NCBI GenBank assembly: GCA_963757265.1
Contig: CAVWRA010000012.1
Coordinates: forward strand, 682,001 to 746,000
DNA length: 64,000 nucleotides
Direction: 5' to 3'
From: CAIVVT01 sp963757265
Lineage (GTDB): Bacteria > Acidobacteriota > Terriglobia > Bryobacterales > Bryobacteraceae
This document shows positions 19,101 to 27,533 of the stretch, piece after piece. The number at the start of each line of letters is the position of its first letter. Position 1 is the stretch's first letter. The position numbers and the translations under genes were made by a program. The notes under the pieces were generated by a model that was not told where the DNA came from, did not search any database, and was given only the letters and a program-made list of their open reading frames with translations.

Positions 19101-20240
19101 CCGGATGGCTGTACCCAGTGGGCCCGTTCCATAAAACTTTTCGTAAGTGTTGAAGAAGTCCGACTTCTGGTAATTCCCAGGAGTCCTGTCGGATATGTTG
19201 ATTCCAATCTGTGACGTGTTGCTTGTGCCATTGATGCCGATATGGCTGAACAGGCTGTTTCGCATTCCGGACGTGTCCAGAATTGGCACATTGCTGGAGC
19301 TGTTCAAAGTCAACTGGCATCCCGTCATGCTCGTGATCACGAAGTAGCTGGCGTTGTTATCGTCGCGACTGTACGCCTTGATCATGGCGCTGGTAAAACT
19401 GCCCGTGCCGACGATTGAGGATCGATCGCACTCGACATCAACTTTGTCTTTCAACTGGATCGTCGCCGCTCCTGTCGTGCCCGCGCCAGTGCTGACGTCG
19501 CTGATCATCGTCGTCCGTTCGGAGACGAGGTACTGGCCTTTGGGGATGACCACCCTGCCGCCGGGCACGTTGCCCACGACCGTGCTGGCCGCAAAGTTGA
19601 TGGCCGCCTGGATCGCCGCTGTCGAGTCGTTGGTCCCTGTGGGATCAGCCCCGAAATCCAGCACCGAGACCGCCTCGGCTAGCTTGGAGGCCACCGTCCG
19701 CTGAACGCTGCCTGTGCCTCCCTGGACGTAATTGACATTTTGGGCCTGCGTCGCGTCGCTTGTGGCCGAGGCCGCTAACCCCGATATCTGGGACGCCGAG
19801 AGCGAGACGGGATCCGAGCCCGATGCGCCATGCGTCGCGGCGTGATGCGCCGGCGTCATGGATGTCGGGAAGGTCGCCAAACTCCCGTCACCCCGCAGGT
19901 ATTGTGCTTGGGTCCCCGTCGTCATGAGTGGTTGCTTGCCCTGCAGCGCATTCCACAGGTCGGCTTGGGCCGTAATCGGGCCACCGATCGTGCCCCAGGT
20001 GCCTCCATTGCCCAGCGCCGTGAACGCGCCGTTGACGCACTGGTACACGCCCACATTCGTCAGGAAAAATAGCTCGCCCGCTGTGCACGTTCCCGGCAAT
20101 GTTGTGCCGATGCGTAGCGGCTTTGTGGTAGCCGCGCCGCTGAAGTCCACTGCTCCGGTGGGCGTGATGCCCTGCCGGATGACAGGGTTCTGTGCCAACA
20201 TCGGCAATGCCAGGAACAGGGTTGGAAGAAGCCTCTTCAT
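16113..20240 (-). CDS. secreted tailspike/tail-fibre-like protein with pectate-lyase-type beta-helix
   Basis: 1375 aa. It starts with a signal peptide (MKRLLPTLFLALPMLAQ) behind a strong AGGAGA ribosome site. Residues about 25-60 form a module shared with the next protein (VDFSGAATTKP, GTCTAGELFFLT). A collagen/tail-fibre-like linker with AHHAATHGASGSDPV follows, then SVLDFGADPTGTNDSTAAIQ, the hallmark of pectate-lyase-superfamily tailspikes, and a long beta-helix. The C-terminal third is repetitive: two copies of a GNAATA-ALA-TPTTC-GNYA-GITA module plus LAGSYPNPTVAQIGGAALP. Phage-like architecture with a Sec signal is odd and suggests a cell-surface or secreted adhesin or hydrolase. Confidence 0.75.
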   Translation of the reverse strand: MKRLLPTLFLALPMLAQNPVIRQGITPTGAVDFSGAATTKPLRIGTTLPGTCTAGELFFLTNVGVYQCVNGAFTALGNGGTWGTIGGPITAQADLWNALQGKQPLMTTGTQAQYLRGDGSLATFPTSMTPAHHAATHGASGSDPVSLSASQISGLAASATSDATQAQNVNYVQGGTGSVQRTVASKLAEAVSVLDFGADPTGTNDSTAAIQAAINFAASTVVGNVPGGRVVIPKGQYLVSERTTMISDVSTGAGTTGAATIQLKDKVDVECDRSSIVGTGSFTSAMIKAYSRDDNNASYFVITSMTGCQLTLNSSSNVPILDTSGMRNSLFSHIGINGTSNTSQIGINISDRTPGNYQKSDFFNTYEKFYGTGPLGTAIRWVTIDGNASFQAFTDFQLGAGVAIFDTTGTLMSQGGVIRNSYFTAGAASTVMFKGNPPQGLTILYSGCEGCASNFPASWGQVGGAAPFLVVPPAGYNPWSNTNGPPGAYIGGLQLGRYSFFGVNGQTPLLASDLSPSFVLTGCQIIVNSSVQYVLPPPCVLYNGYRLEWQGATLWVASSIPSGSESDLIPGSPYKITVQNVGIVSGDSGVTYSNTGSPLAKVASSPTRGQYSVSAGVYTFSASDSGAQVTISYTYGPHSETIFADQTTSSYPGDRIHSSVSGLPTGGLALATASVDGAGSILNITDARVFNPALTLQGLKLPALASASGLNNACFDANGNLASQSSACNGNGVSTASVGLSLPADLSASSPTIPTSGTLTITRNSQSAHTFLAGPASGAPAPPVYRSLLTADLPAGYAYSNLSGAPTIPSTAAQVGALADPGSGTTILKRVSSNTVAAATAADVVGLLGYSPLNPASAQNQNSVYAGPASGGSGAPSFRQLVAGDIPNNAANTTGNAATATALAATPTTCPAGNYALGITANGSATGCTAASTGTVTHTAGALTSNYVLMGNSGADVAVSAVYLDSSNILNNPAGFKSGGAGSGFVQLGGATSGTVTVTSQAAAGTWTLTLPNSPGTNGYLLTTDGYGNASWTAPPTSLAPSGPASGDLAGSYPNPTVAQIGGAALPTAGSIAKTNSAGQLVAATAGTDYVVPSGSITGNAATASALAGTPTTCATGNYATGITASGNATGCTAAHTGTVTSATFTGDGTVLSSTPSGAVTSSGTLSASLNTQSKNAFLAGPTSGSAAIPTFRNISAADLPVQTLNYWFPVWIGPPQNGANAVLTGTGNANLVRFLIFTLPFPTSISKATIFVTTIDASNMADFGIYSANGGTKYWSIGAGNGISTGNANAQSATNATVNLLPGSYLFAWTESGTVAQVYTYNMNTNLYNLLISGSNYKFGTCSNSATTGVLPATCGTLNAGTSAFNVPVVMLEP

Positions 20241-20249
20241 GCTGATCTC

Positions 20250-21119
20250 CTACATCACGTTGACTTGGTAGCTTGCCGGGGCTGGGGTGATCGTTGCTCC
20301 ACTCCAGTTGCAAGCCATGATTAGAACGCTGTTGGCTCCTCCCGGAGCCGCGGTTACGATCAGACCCGGTTCGAGCACCGCAGGTAACCCGAGTGCGACC
20401 GCAGATGCGGCCGTCACACCCGGGACCGCGACGGATTGGGTTGTGCATCCTCCGTCCGTGATTGCCGGGAAGCTGATACCGACCGTCGTGCTGCCGCCGC
20501 CGTACGGCACGAGATTGTAGTTAGCGGCAGGAAGCGCCTGGCTCGTCCCGCTGAGGTTGCAGACCCTCACTGTCGCCACACCGAGGCTGCTGACCCTCGC
20601 GATCGCTTCCAGCCCCGACAGGGCGTAACAGGTGCCACCGCTAGCGTCGCAGTACTGTGTCGGCGTGGTCACCCTGATCGTGCTTCCGGCCGGCCACGGA
20701 AACTCGAGCGTCGCGGACTGTTCGGCGCAACTCCCATCCGCGATGACGGAGTAGGTCAGCGACACGTTCAGGCCCGCGCTGGATTCGGCTTGCCAGGATC
20801 CTCCCGTCCAAGCCAACATTTGTCCTGGCATGTTCGCGGCAGGCAGGGAGCCGACGCCTGAACCCAATGGGCTCCACGAATTCGCCGCCGCGCAGCCGTA
20901 CAGGTTCCCCCCCGCCGGAGCGGTGGTGAGGAAAAACGTCTCGCCCACTCCGCACGTCGCTGGCAGCGCCGCTCCGCTCTTGTTCGGCTTCGTCGTCGAG
21001 GCCTGGCTGAAGTCGACATTCTTGGCCTGCGTGCGCAGGTCGATAGTCGTCTGAGCGCACAGCAGCAGCTGGCCGATCAGCCCGGCGCACACAGCGGCTT
21101 TCCAGGGTATCCGGGTCAC
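20250..21119 (-). CDS. secreted protein sharing the tail-fibre-like N-terminal module
   Basis: About 289 aa from the GTG at 21119, which has GGAGG 9 nt upstream and begins a signal peptide (MTRIPWKAAVCAGLIGQLLLCAQ). Residues about 35-75 (VDFSQASTTKPNKSGAALP, ATCGVGETFFLT) match the module at the start of the downstream 1375-aa protein. The C-terminal half holds two diverged copies of one domain, ending ATVRVCNLSG-PAANYNLV and VLIMACNWSG-PASYQVNV. The gap to the next gene is 9 nt, so they form an operon and may form one extracellular structure. No enzymatic motif is seen. Confidence 0.65.
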   Translation of the reverse strand: MTRIPWKAAVCAGLIGQLLLCAQTTIDLRTQAKNVDFSQASTTKPNKSGAALPATCGVGETFFLTTAPAGGNLYGCAAANSWSPLGSGVGSLPAANMPGQMLAWTGGSWQAESSAGLNVSLTYSVIADGSCAEQSATLEFPWPAGSTIRVTTPTQYCDASGGTCYALSGLEAIARVSSLGVATVRVCNLSGTSQALPAANYNLVPYGGGSTTVGISFPAITDGGCTTQSVAVPGVTAASAVALGLPAVLEPGLIVTAAPGGANSVLIMACNWSGATITPAPASYQVNVM

Positions 21120-21391
21120 AATCTTGAACCTCCAGGGAATTGAACGGCGACCACCAGACCACTGGCCGTTCTGCAAGGACTGTACCACCCTAGGTCAACT
21201 TGAGTTTCGCCAAGTCCTTTGTTTTCAACTGAAGATTTGTGTGACCCGCTTTCGCGCGGTCCCCATGTAGGTGTCCGCGACCTGGTCGCACATGTTTGCC
21301 AGGCCCGCGATAGGATTCCAAGCCGCGCGCGTTGCGGGGACCGCGAGCGGCCTCTGGCACCTTCGGGAATCTTAATTCGAAAATGCTGAAC

Positions 21392-22619
21392 TCAAGACTT
21401 CGGGCGGAAGGAGACTTCGTGAATCGTGAAACTGCCGGAAATCTTGTTGTCGAACTTCTCCGAGGCGCGGCGCTCCAACTGAATCACCACGCCGCACACC
21501 GGTGCTTTGACGGTAAATTCAACCTCCACCTCGTGACGGGGTGTGGTGCCCAGCACCATGGGCGTAGCGACGTCCAGGCGCGTGGCCGATAGGGCATCGT
21601 AAATATGAAAGCTAAGGCCTTGATTCGTAGTGAGTTCCTTGCTTTCTACGACGGCCGAGAATCGGTACGTGCCGGGAGCGACGGCCGCCCTTTGCCGAAT
21701 GTTCTTGTAGACCAGATTCTCACTCCCACTAAAGGTCAGTTGCAGGCCATGCTTCATTGACAGTTCCACCGCCGGATTCGGTTCGATCGTCCAATCGAAC
21801 GGGCTCGGCCGGGGAGCGGCGCTGAACCGGCGATTGGTGAGCAATTCCGGGTGCAGGTAGTCGCCGCGCTCAGGGCCTAACCAGTCGCCCCATAATTCTG
21901 CCGCGTTGCGGCAGGAATGTCGTTTCCAAAGCTCCTCGGCGAGACTGCCAGAGATCCCATCGTCAGCACAGCCATGCGCGCGAAGCCAGCTCCAGGTCTC
22001 TATCAGATCGGACTCTGGCGCGCGTGGGATCAGCCAATACAGCCACGCGGTGGCCGGGCGCTTTTCCACCGGGATGGCAGTCCCCAGGAAGTCGCGGAGC
22101 GGGCGGCCCAATTGCCCGTAGGTTGCAAACAGCAGTTCGTCGAACTCGGCTGTGAGCGACAGAACTCGCTTGCTCAATTCGAGTGCGCGATCAGGTCGAA
22201 CTGTCCAGCAGGTAATGGTTGGCGGCGACCATCAAAACCGGTGGCGTGTTCGACCCCAATTCCGCCGCGCGGTCAAAGAACTTATGGGCAGCGAGCCGGG
22301 CGCCTCGCTCATCGAGGGCAATTCCATACTCGGCCCAGCGGTACGGATTGGCCGAATCCAGCCGTAGGGCGCCTCGTAGGACACCGAGCGAGTGTTCCTT
22401 TGATTTGTATGACCCCTCAGTCTGAAGCTGATCCGGCCGGCACATACCAATTAAGCAGCAGGCCCAGTCGGACGCAGGTGTTACGAAGTTCAAACCAAGC
22501 GACAACCCCGCTGAAATCATTAGGATAATCGAAAGGCAAAGCTTCACCGCCAGCGCCCCAGCAAGCATTCTAGCAAGAACGCTAAATTTGCACTCCCAGG
22601 TACTCTTACTGATTGACAT
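21392..22619 (-). pseudogene. TPR-like membrane protein of the polysaccharide region, split by a +1 frameshift
   Basis: The N-terminal part (22191-22619) has a transmembrane segment and TPR-like helices, GVLRGALRLDSANPYRWAEYGIALDERG and KFFDRAAELGSNTPPVLMVAANHYLL. It stops in ACC TGA near 22190, and the next frame continues smoothly with PDRALELSKRVLSLTAEFDELLFATYG. One extra base joins them to about 408 aa. The C-terminal 120 residues look like a jelly-roll carbohydrate-binding domain (GLQLTFSGSENLVYKNIRQ, FSAVVESKELTTNQGLSFHI). Such proteins accompany exopolysaccharide loci in this phylum. It is either a sequencing insertion or a recent pseudogene. Confidence 0.7.
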
Positions 22620-22862
22620 TTGCTATACGGAGGCGTAACTTAGCACAGACGGTCTGCCCCGCGAACAGAGTGTAGTTAAAGGCGGCTCCCAATCTGCCGA
22701 ATGGCCTCCAAGTGCGTCCCAATGACGATTGGCAGGAGCTGAGCGCTTCCTGAAGGATGAATTGGCGTGGCGCTGGGCATGTTGTTTGATGAGCGCACGC
22801 TCGTCTAAGGCGTGCGGGATTGGCCCGTACGGGACCAGTTGGTGAGCTGATACAGGCGCGAG

Positions 22863-23357
22863 ATGAATTGCTATCCTTGGTACGCCGTGCAAACCAAGGC
22901 GCGGCATGAAAGAGCCGTCGCCCGGTACCTCCGGTCACAAGGGTTGGAAGAGTATCTGCCTTTGCATACCGTCCAGCGGCAGTGGAGCGACCGGCTGAAA
23001 AGCGTGGAGCTGCCGCTCTTGAAGGGGTACCTTTTTTGTCGGGTGGACCCGCCGCAATTCAAATCGGTACTGCGCGCACCGGGCGTGGTGCACCTCTTGG
23101 GCTATGGGTCGGGACCAGAGCCCGTGCCGGAAAGCGAAGTGCTCGCGATTTGGCGTTTACAACAGAGCAAGCTGGCCGCGTGGCCTTGTCCGTATCTGAG
23201 GGCCGGGATGGAAGTGCGAATTCGGAGCGGCGCTTTGGCTGGTGTAGTGGGCCGTCTGGAGCGAATCAAGAACCAATCCCGCCTGGTGTTGTCGGTGAAT
23301 CTCCTGCAGCGCAGTGTCGCGCTGGAGGTGGACCCGGAGATTGTCGAGGCTTTGTAA
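22863..23357 (+). CDS. NusG-family transcription antiterminator (UpxY/RfaH-like)
   Basis: 164 aa. The N-terminal NGN domain begins WYAVQTKARHERAVARYLRSQGLEEYLP and contains the LKGYLFCRVDP strand; the C-terminal KOW-like part is VRIRSGALAGVVGRLERIKNQSRLVLSVNLLQRSVALEVD. Specialised NusG paralogues of this type travel at the head of capsule or exopolysaccharide operons and let polymerase read through the long transcript. Here it is the first gene of the plus-strand export operon, 3 nt before the next gene. Confidence 0.92.
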   Translation: MNCYPWYAVQTKARHERAVARYLRSQGLEEYLPLHTVQRQWSDRLKSVELPLLKGYLFCRVDPPQFKSVLRAPGVVHLLGYGSGPEPVPESEVLAIWRLQQSKLAAWPCPYLRAGMEVRIRSGALAGVVGRLERIKNQSRLVLSVNLLQRSVALEVDPEIVEAL

Positions 23358-23360
23358 CTG

Positions 23361-23636
23361 ATGACGCTGCTGACCAAGCGAAGCAGGATGGTGAGCATCC
23401 GGCTGTCGGACGAGGAGTTCCGGCGGCTACGGGAGTTGTGCACTTCGACGGGCGCGCGGAGTCTGAGCGACTTGGCGCGGGACGCCATGCACCGTCTGAT
23501 GGCTGGTGCTGGGCCCGGCAATGGAGCCTCTGACGAGCGACTGACGGAGCGCGTGGCGGAACTGGATCAGCGGCTGAATCACTTGCAGGAAAGGGTGTCT
23601 CGCTTGGCTTTGTTGGTCGGGGAGGGAGAACGATGA
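23361..23636 (+). CDS. ribbon-helix-helix DNA-binding protein with C-terminal coiled coil
   Basis: 91 aa. Residues 9-47 (RMVSIRLSDEEFRRLREL, ARSLSDLARDAMHRLM) fit an Arc/MetJ-type ribbon-helix-helix fold; residues 57-86 (RLTERVAELDQRLNHLQERVSRL) form a heptad coiled coil. It lies between the NusG paralogue and the export gene, overlapping the latter by ATGA. It is likely a local transcription regulator of the polysaccharide operon, though the target is unknown. Confidence 0.75.
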   Translation: MTLLTKRSRMVSIRLSDEEFRRLRELCTSTGARSLSDLARDAMHRLMAGAGPGNGASDERLTERVAELDQRLNHLQERVSRLALLVGEGER

Positions 23637-24643
23637 AGGCGCCGCTGGTCGAGCAGGACCGGCCAGCACTCGGGGCGTGCTGCGTGGCATTAGCCTTGAT
23701 CGTGCTGGCCACGGCAGGCCAGGCCGGCCCGCCGGCAGGCAAGGAGGGCCCGCCTTCGGCGTTAGAACATGCTCGTTCAACCTACGTCTTGGGGCCGGGA
23801 GACCAGATTCTGGTGCGTGTGTTGGACCTCGAGGAGATGGGGAAAGAGCCCTACCAGATTGACATGCGGGGCAACGTGAATCTGCCGATGGCGGGACGGA
23901 TCCATGCCAGCGGGCTGACCGTGGAGGAGTTGGAGCAAGAGATCGGCGGACGTCTGAAAAAATTCCTGAAAACACCTGAGGTGTCAGTGGGCCTCAGCGA
24001 AATGCGCAGCCAGCCCGTGAGCGTGTTGGGAGAGGTGAAGAATCCGGGTGTGCTCCAATTGCAAGGCGAGAAGACGTTGCTGGAAGTCGTTAGCATGGCG
24101 GGCGGGCTGAATCCGGCGGCCGGGCACTCGATCCGCATCACCCGGAAAAAGGAGTGGGGCGAGATCCCGTTGCCCGGGGCGCGGGAAGACGAGACCGGCC
24201 AATATTTTGTAGCCGAGGTGGGGGTGAAGGAGATTTTGGAGGCGCGCGCGCCCGAGAAGAACATCCTGGTGAAACCGAACGACGTGATTACGGTCCCCAA
24301 GGGGGAACTGGTCTATGTCATGGGGGCGGTGAAGAAGAGCGGGGGATTCGTTCTGGGCGACCGGGAAAATGTCACCGTGCTCCAAGCGCTTTCCATGGCG
24401 GAGGGGATGGACAGTTATGCCGAGGTCGGGCACGCGAAGATTCTGCGCCGGACCAGCAATCCCGAAAGGAGGCAGGAAATCGCCTTGAATTTGAAGCGCA
24501 TTCTGGAGGGTAAGGACCACGACGTCGAGATGCAAAGTGACGACATTCTGTTCGTGCCGGTCAGTGGAGGCAAGAAGGCCTTAGCCCGGACCGCGGAGGC
24601 AGGCCTGGCGATCGGGACAGGGCTGGCGATTTATACGCGTTAG
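23633..24643 (+). CDS. polysaccharide export protein (Wza-like outer-membrane export family)
   Basis: 336 aa with an N-terminal signal/anchor (about 14-32; no clear lipobox). Poly_export domain: YVLGPGDQILVRVLDLEEM, GNVNLPMAGRIHASGLTVEELEQEI, KFLKTPEVSVGL; then two SLBB domains (PVSVLGEVKNPGVLQLQGEKTLLEVV and VYVMGAVKKSGGFVLG-VTVLQAL). It is expected to form the periplasmic/outer-membrane channel through which the polymer leaves. It is translationally coupled to the upstream gene (ATGA) and precedes the Wzc-like gene. Confidence 0.92.
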   Translation: MKAPLVEQDRPALGACCVALALIVLATAGQAGPPAGKEGPPSALEHARSTYVLGPGDQILVRVLDLEEMGKEPYQIDMRGNVNLPMAGRIHASGLTVEELEQEIGGRLKKFLKTPEVSVGLSEMRSQPVSVLGEVKNPGVLQLQGEKTLLEVVSMAGGLNPAAGHSIRITRKKEWGEIPLPGAREDETGQYFVAEVGVKEILEARAPEKNILVKPNDVITVPKGELVYVMGAVKKSGGFVLGDRENVTVLQALSMAEGMDSYAEVGHAKILRRTSNPERRQEIALNLKRILEGKDHDVEMQSDDILFVPVSGGKKALARTAEAGLAIGTGLAIYTR

Positions 24644-24656
24644 CAGGAGGTTGACG

Positions 24657-27153
24657 TTGCAGGACAGGCATCATCCCGGCGGTGACGGCAGAAATCTGCC
24701 GGTGAAAGCCACAGTCTTTAAGACGCCGGGAACGTACTTGCCAGGCGGCTATCTGCCGCCCGCGGGAAGCGCCTATGCCCAGGATCTCGTGGAGGAGCCG
24801 GATGCGGGCAGCTTGGTCGAATACTGGCGCACGCTGCGGCGGCGGCGCGGCCTCCTGATCCTACTGACGTGCATCGGGTTCTTGTCGGCGCTCCTGATCA
24901 CGCTCCCGCAGGCACCTGTGTACCAGGCGCGAACCACGCTGGAGATCTTCGAGCTGAACGAGAACTTCATGAATATGAAGGATGTGAGCCAGGTGGCTCA
25001 GTCCGGCCTGAATGCCAACACTGACATTCCGACGCAGATCCAGATTTTGCAGAGCGAAAGCCTGATGGACTCTACGCTGGCGCAGCTGGCCAAAGAGCGT
25101 CAGCAAGCGGGAGTCGTGAGAAACTCCGCTGAGCCGCAATCGGCATGGAGGCGGATCCTGAATCTCCCGGAACCCATCCAGCGGGACGGCCCCGACCAGG
25201 CTCTGCTGATGGCGGCCCGGACTTTGAAAGTGCGCATCGAGCGGGCCAACGCGGATTATCGAATTGCTGGTCGACTCGGTCGACGGCCGGGTCGCTGCGG
25301 ATTTCGCCAATCGGCTGGCGCAGAATTATGTGGAACAAAACATGGAGGCGCGCTGGCAGCTGACCCAGCGCACTGGCGAGTTCCTGGGCCGTCAACTGGA
25401 CGAAATGCGAATCAAACTGGAGCACAGTGAGGATGCTCTGCAGGAATATGCCCGCCGCGCGGGACTGATTTTCACCAGCGAAAAATCCAGCGTCAGTGAA
25501 GACAAGTTGAAGCAGTTGCAGGACGAGCTGGTCAAGGCGCAGGGGGACCGCGTGTCCAAGCAGAGCCGCTGGGAAATGGCCCGCAGCGCGCCTCCTGAGT
25601 CGCTGCCGAACATACTCAACGACAGGAGCTTGCAGGATTACCTGGGGCGCTTGACCGAGCTCCAACGGCAATTGGCTGAGCTCCAGGAGACCTACACGGC
25701 GGACCACCCCAAGGTGCGGCGCGTGCAGGCCCAGATCAAGGCCGTGGAGCAAAGCGTCGCGCGGCAGCGAGCCGACATTTTACAGGGGATCCGAAACGAG
25801 TACGAAGAGGCCGCGCGCCGAGAGAAGTTGCTCCTGGCCGATTACAATCATCAGACCGGGGTCGTGACGGACCAGGGCGAGAAGGCGATCCAGTACAACA
25901 TCCTGAAGCGTGAAGTCGATTCCAACCGGCAGATCTACGACAGCATGTTGCAACGCGTGAAGGAAGCCAGCGTGGCGAGCGCCATCCGGGCCAGCAACGT
26001 GCGCGTTGTGGATCCTGCCAGAGTGCCCGCCCAGCCTTACAAACCGAAAACTGTGCTGAACGCGCTGATGGGCCTCGTCTGCGGGCTGTTTGTCGGGATT
26101 GCGTTTATCCTAATCACCGACAAGGCGGATCGGACGCTCCAGGAGCCTTCCGACATTGCGTTTTACCTCGGCGTGCCGGAGCTGGGGATGATCCCTGCGG
26201 AATCGTCGATCAGTCGCAAGCGTCGTCCTCTGTTGTACGGGAAACGGGATCCGGATCTGATTGGCAATGGCGCAGAGGGTGAGCCCCCGTTGGGGATGGT
26301 AACGTATCGCCGCAAACCAAGCCTGATGGCGGAGAGTTTCCGCTCCGCCTTGACGTCGATTCTGTTTACGGGTCAGAACGGGACTCGGCCGAAGACTTTG
26401 GTGGTGACGAGTCCGAGCCCGGCAGAGGGCAAGACGACCGTGGCTTGCAACCTGGCAATCGCCATGGCCGAAACGGGCCAAAGGGTGCTGCTGGTTGACG
26501 CCGACACGCGCAAACCGCGGGTGCACGAAGTATTTGATCTGCCCAACGATATCGGACTGACCACCCTGCTGCAAAACACAATCCCATTGGGGCTGGCTGG
26601 GGTCCACTCAAAGGCCGCTCCAAACTCCGCGCCGTCGGAAAGTGAGTTGCCGCTGTGGGCTGCGGCGGGTGGTACAGGCGAGCCGGTCCAGGCGGACACT
26701 GCTGGAACGATCGACGCTTCCGCGACGTCCCCCAATGGGATTCTGCACGGAACAGAAGTGCCCAATCTATTCGTGCTTCCTGCCGGACCGCCGGTGGCCG
26801 GAGCGACCAACCTGCTGTATGCGCCTCGGCTGAAGGAGTGTCTGGGACAATTCATCGCTGAGTTTGACATGATCCTGATCGACACGCCGCCGATGCTCAC
26901 CATCCCTGACGCGCGCGTGTTGGGCCGTCTGGCCGACGGCGTCGTGTTGGTGGTGCGTGCTGCCAAGACGACCCGCGACGCGGCGCTGGCGTCACGGGCC
27001 CGGCTGCGGGAGGACGGCGTGCGCGTGATTGGGACGATCATGAACGACTGGAATCCGAGGCGGTCTCCGAGTGGCTACTACGGCTATTACGACGGCTATC
27101 ACCGTTATTACAAGAAGTATTACGGCAGTCAGGGCAATGGCGTACAGGGTTGA
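24657..27153 (+). CDS. Wzc-like polysaccharide co-polymerase / BY-type tyrosine kinase (one +1 frame interruption)
   Basis: About 831 aa if the frame is restored near 25250, where one extra base separates VRIERANA from RIIELLVDSVDGRVAADFAN. The TTG at 24657 is the best start, with AGGAGG 6 nt upstream. Layout: N-terminal Wzz domain with a transmembrane helix (LLILLTCIGFLSALLITL), long coiled coil, second transmembrane helix (LNALMGLVCGLFVGIAFIL), then a BY-kinase: Walker A PSPAEGKTT, Walker A' LLVDADTRKPRVH, Walker B MILIDTPPML, and a C-terminal tyrosine cluster (YYGYYDGYHRYYKKYYG) for autophosphorylation. It controls chain length and export. A 50-residue Ala/Ser/Gly-rich insert interrupts the kinase domain. 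Confidence 0.88.
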
Positions 27154-27533
27154 CGATTGGGGATGACATTCTCGCCTGAGTGGAAACGGGCGGCGTCCTG
27201 ATGGATTGGGCGTGAATTAACGCGTCTGATAGGTGCAAAGGATTCGAAATTTGTTCGAAAAGGGAAGGAAATTGCCCAGACTCCTGAAAAATTTGGTGAT
27301 TCTCGTTCGCCAGACCAGTTTGGATTTGGTATAAATTCGGCTGAAGTCGAAGTGAATGCGGACCACGGCCGGCGTGGGATCGTCCGGCCACACCTCTGAG
27401 GTTGAGTGGCAACGCTGTGTTGGGCCGGCCTCGAATCTGCGCTCGGGAGCCGGTGCGGGGTGGTCGGGAGGAAAGCTCGCCACAAGACGAGGGCGGGCAA
27501 CTTGATTCCTCCGGACCGGTCAGGGGAAAAGGA
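27154..27533 (+). other. intergenic region before the WecA-like gene
   Basis: 380 bp without a convincing gene. An AT-rich patch with TGGTATAAATTC (about 27327-27338) could hold a -10 element for the following gene, but no good -35 hexamer is placed correctly. The frame of the next gene stays open to 27402, but that stretch shows no conserved protein sequence. Confidence 0.4.

Noticed and set aside
16113..21119. Tail-fibre-like genes considered as part of the phage-like cluster
   Set aside because: They carry Sec signal peptides, lie 10 kb away beyond the exopolysaccharide operon, and are not in morphogenetic order with the virion genes.
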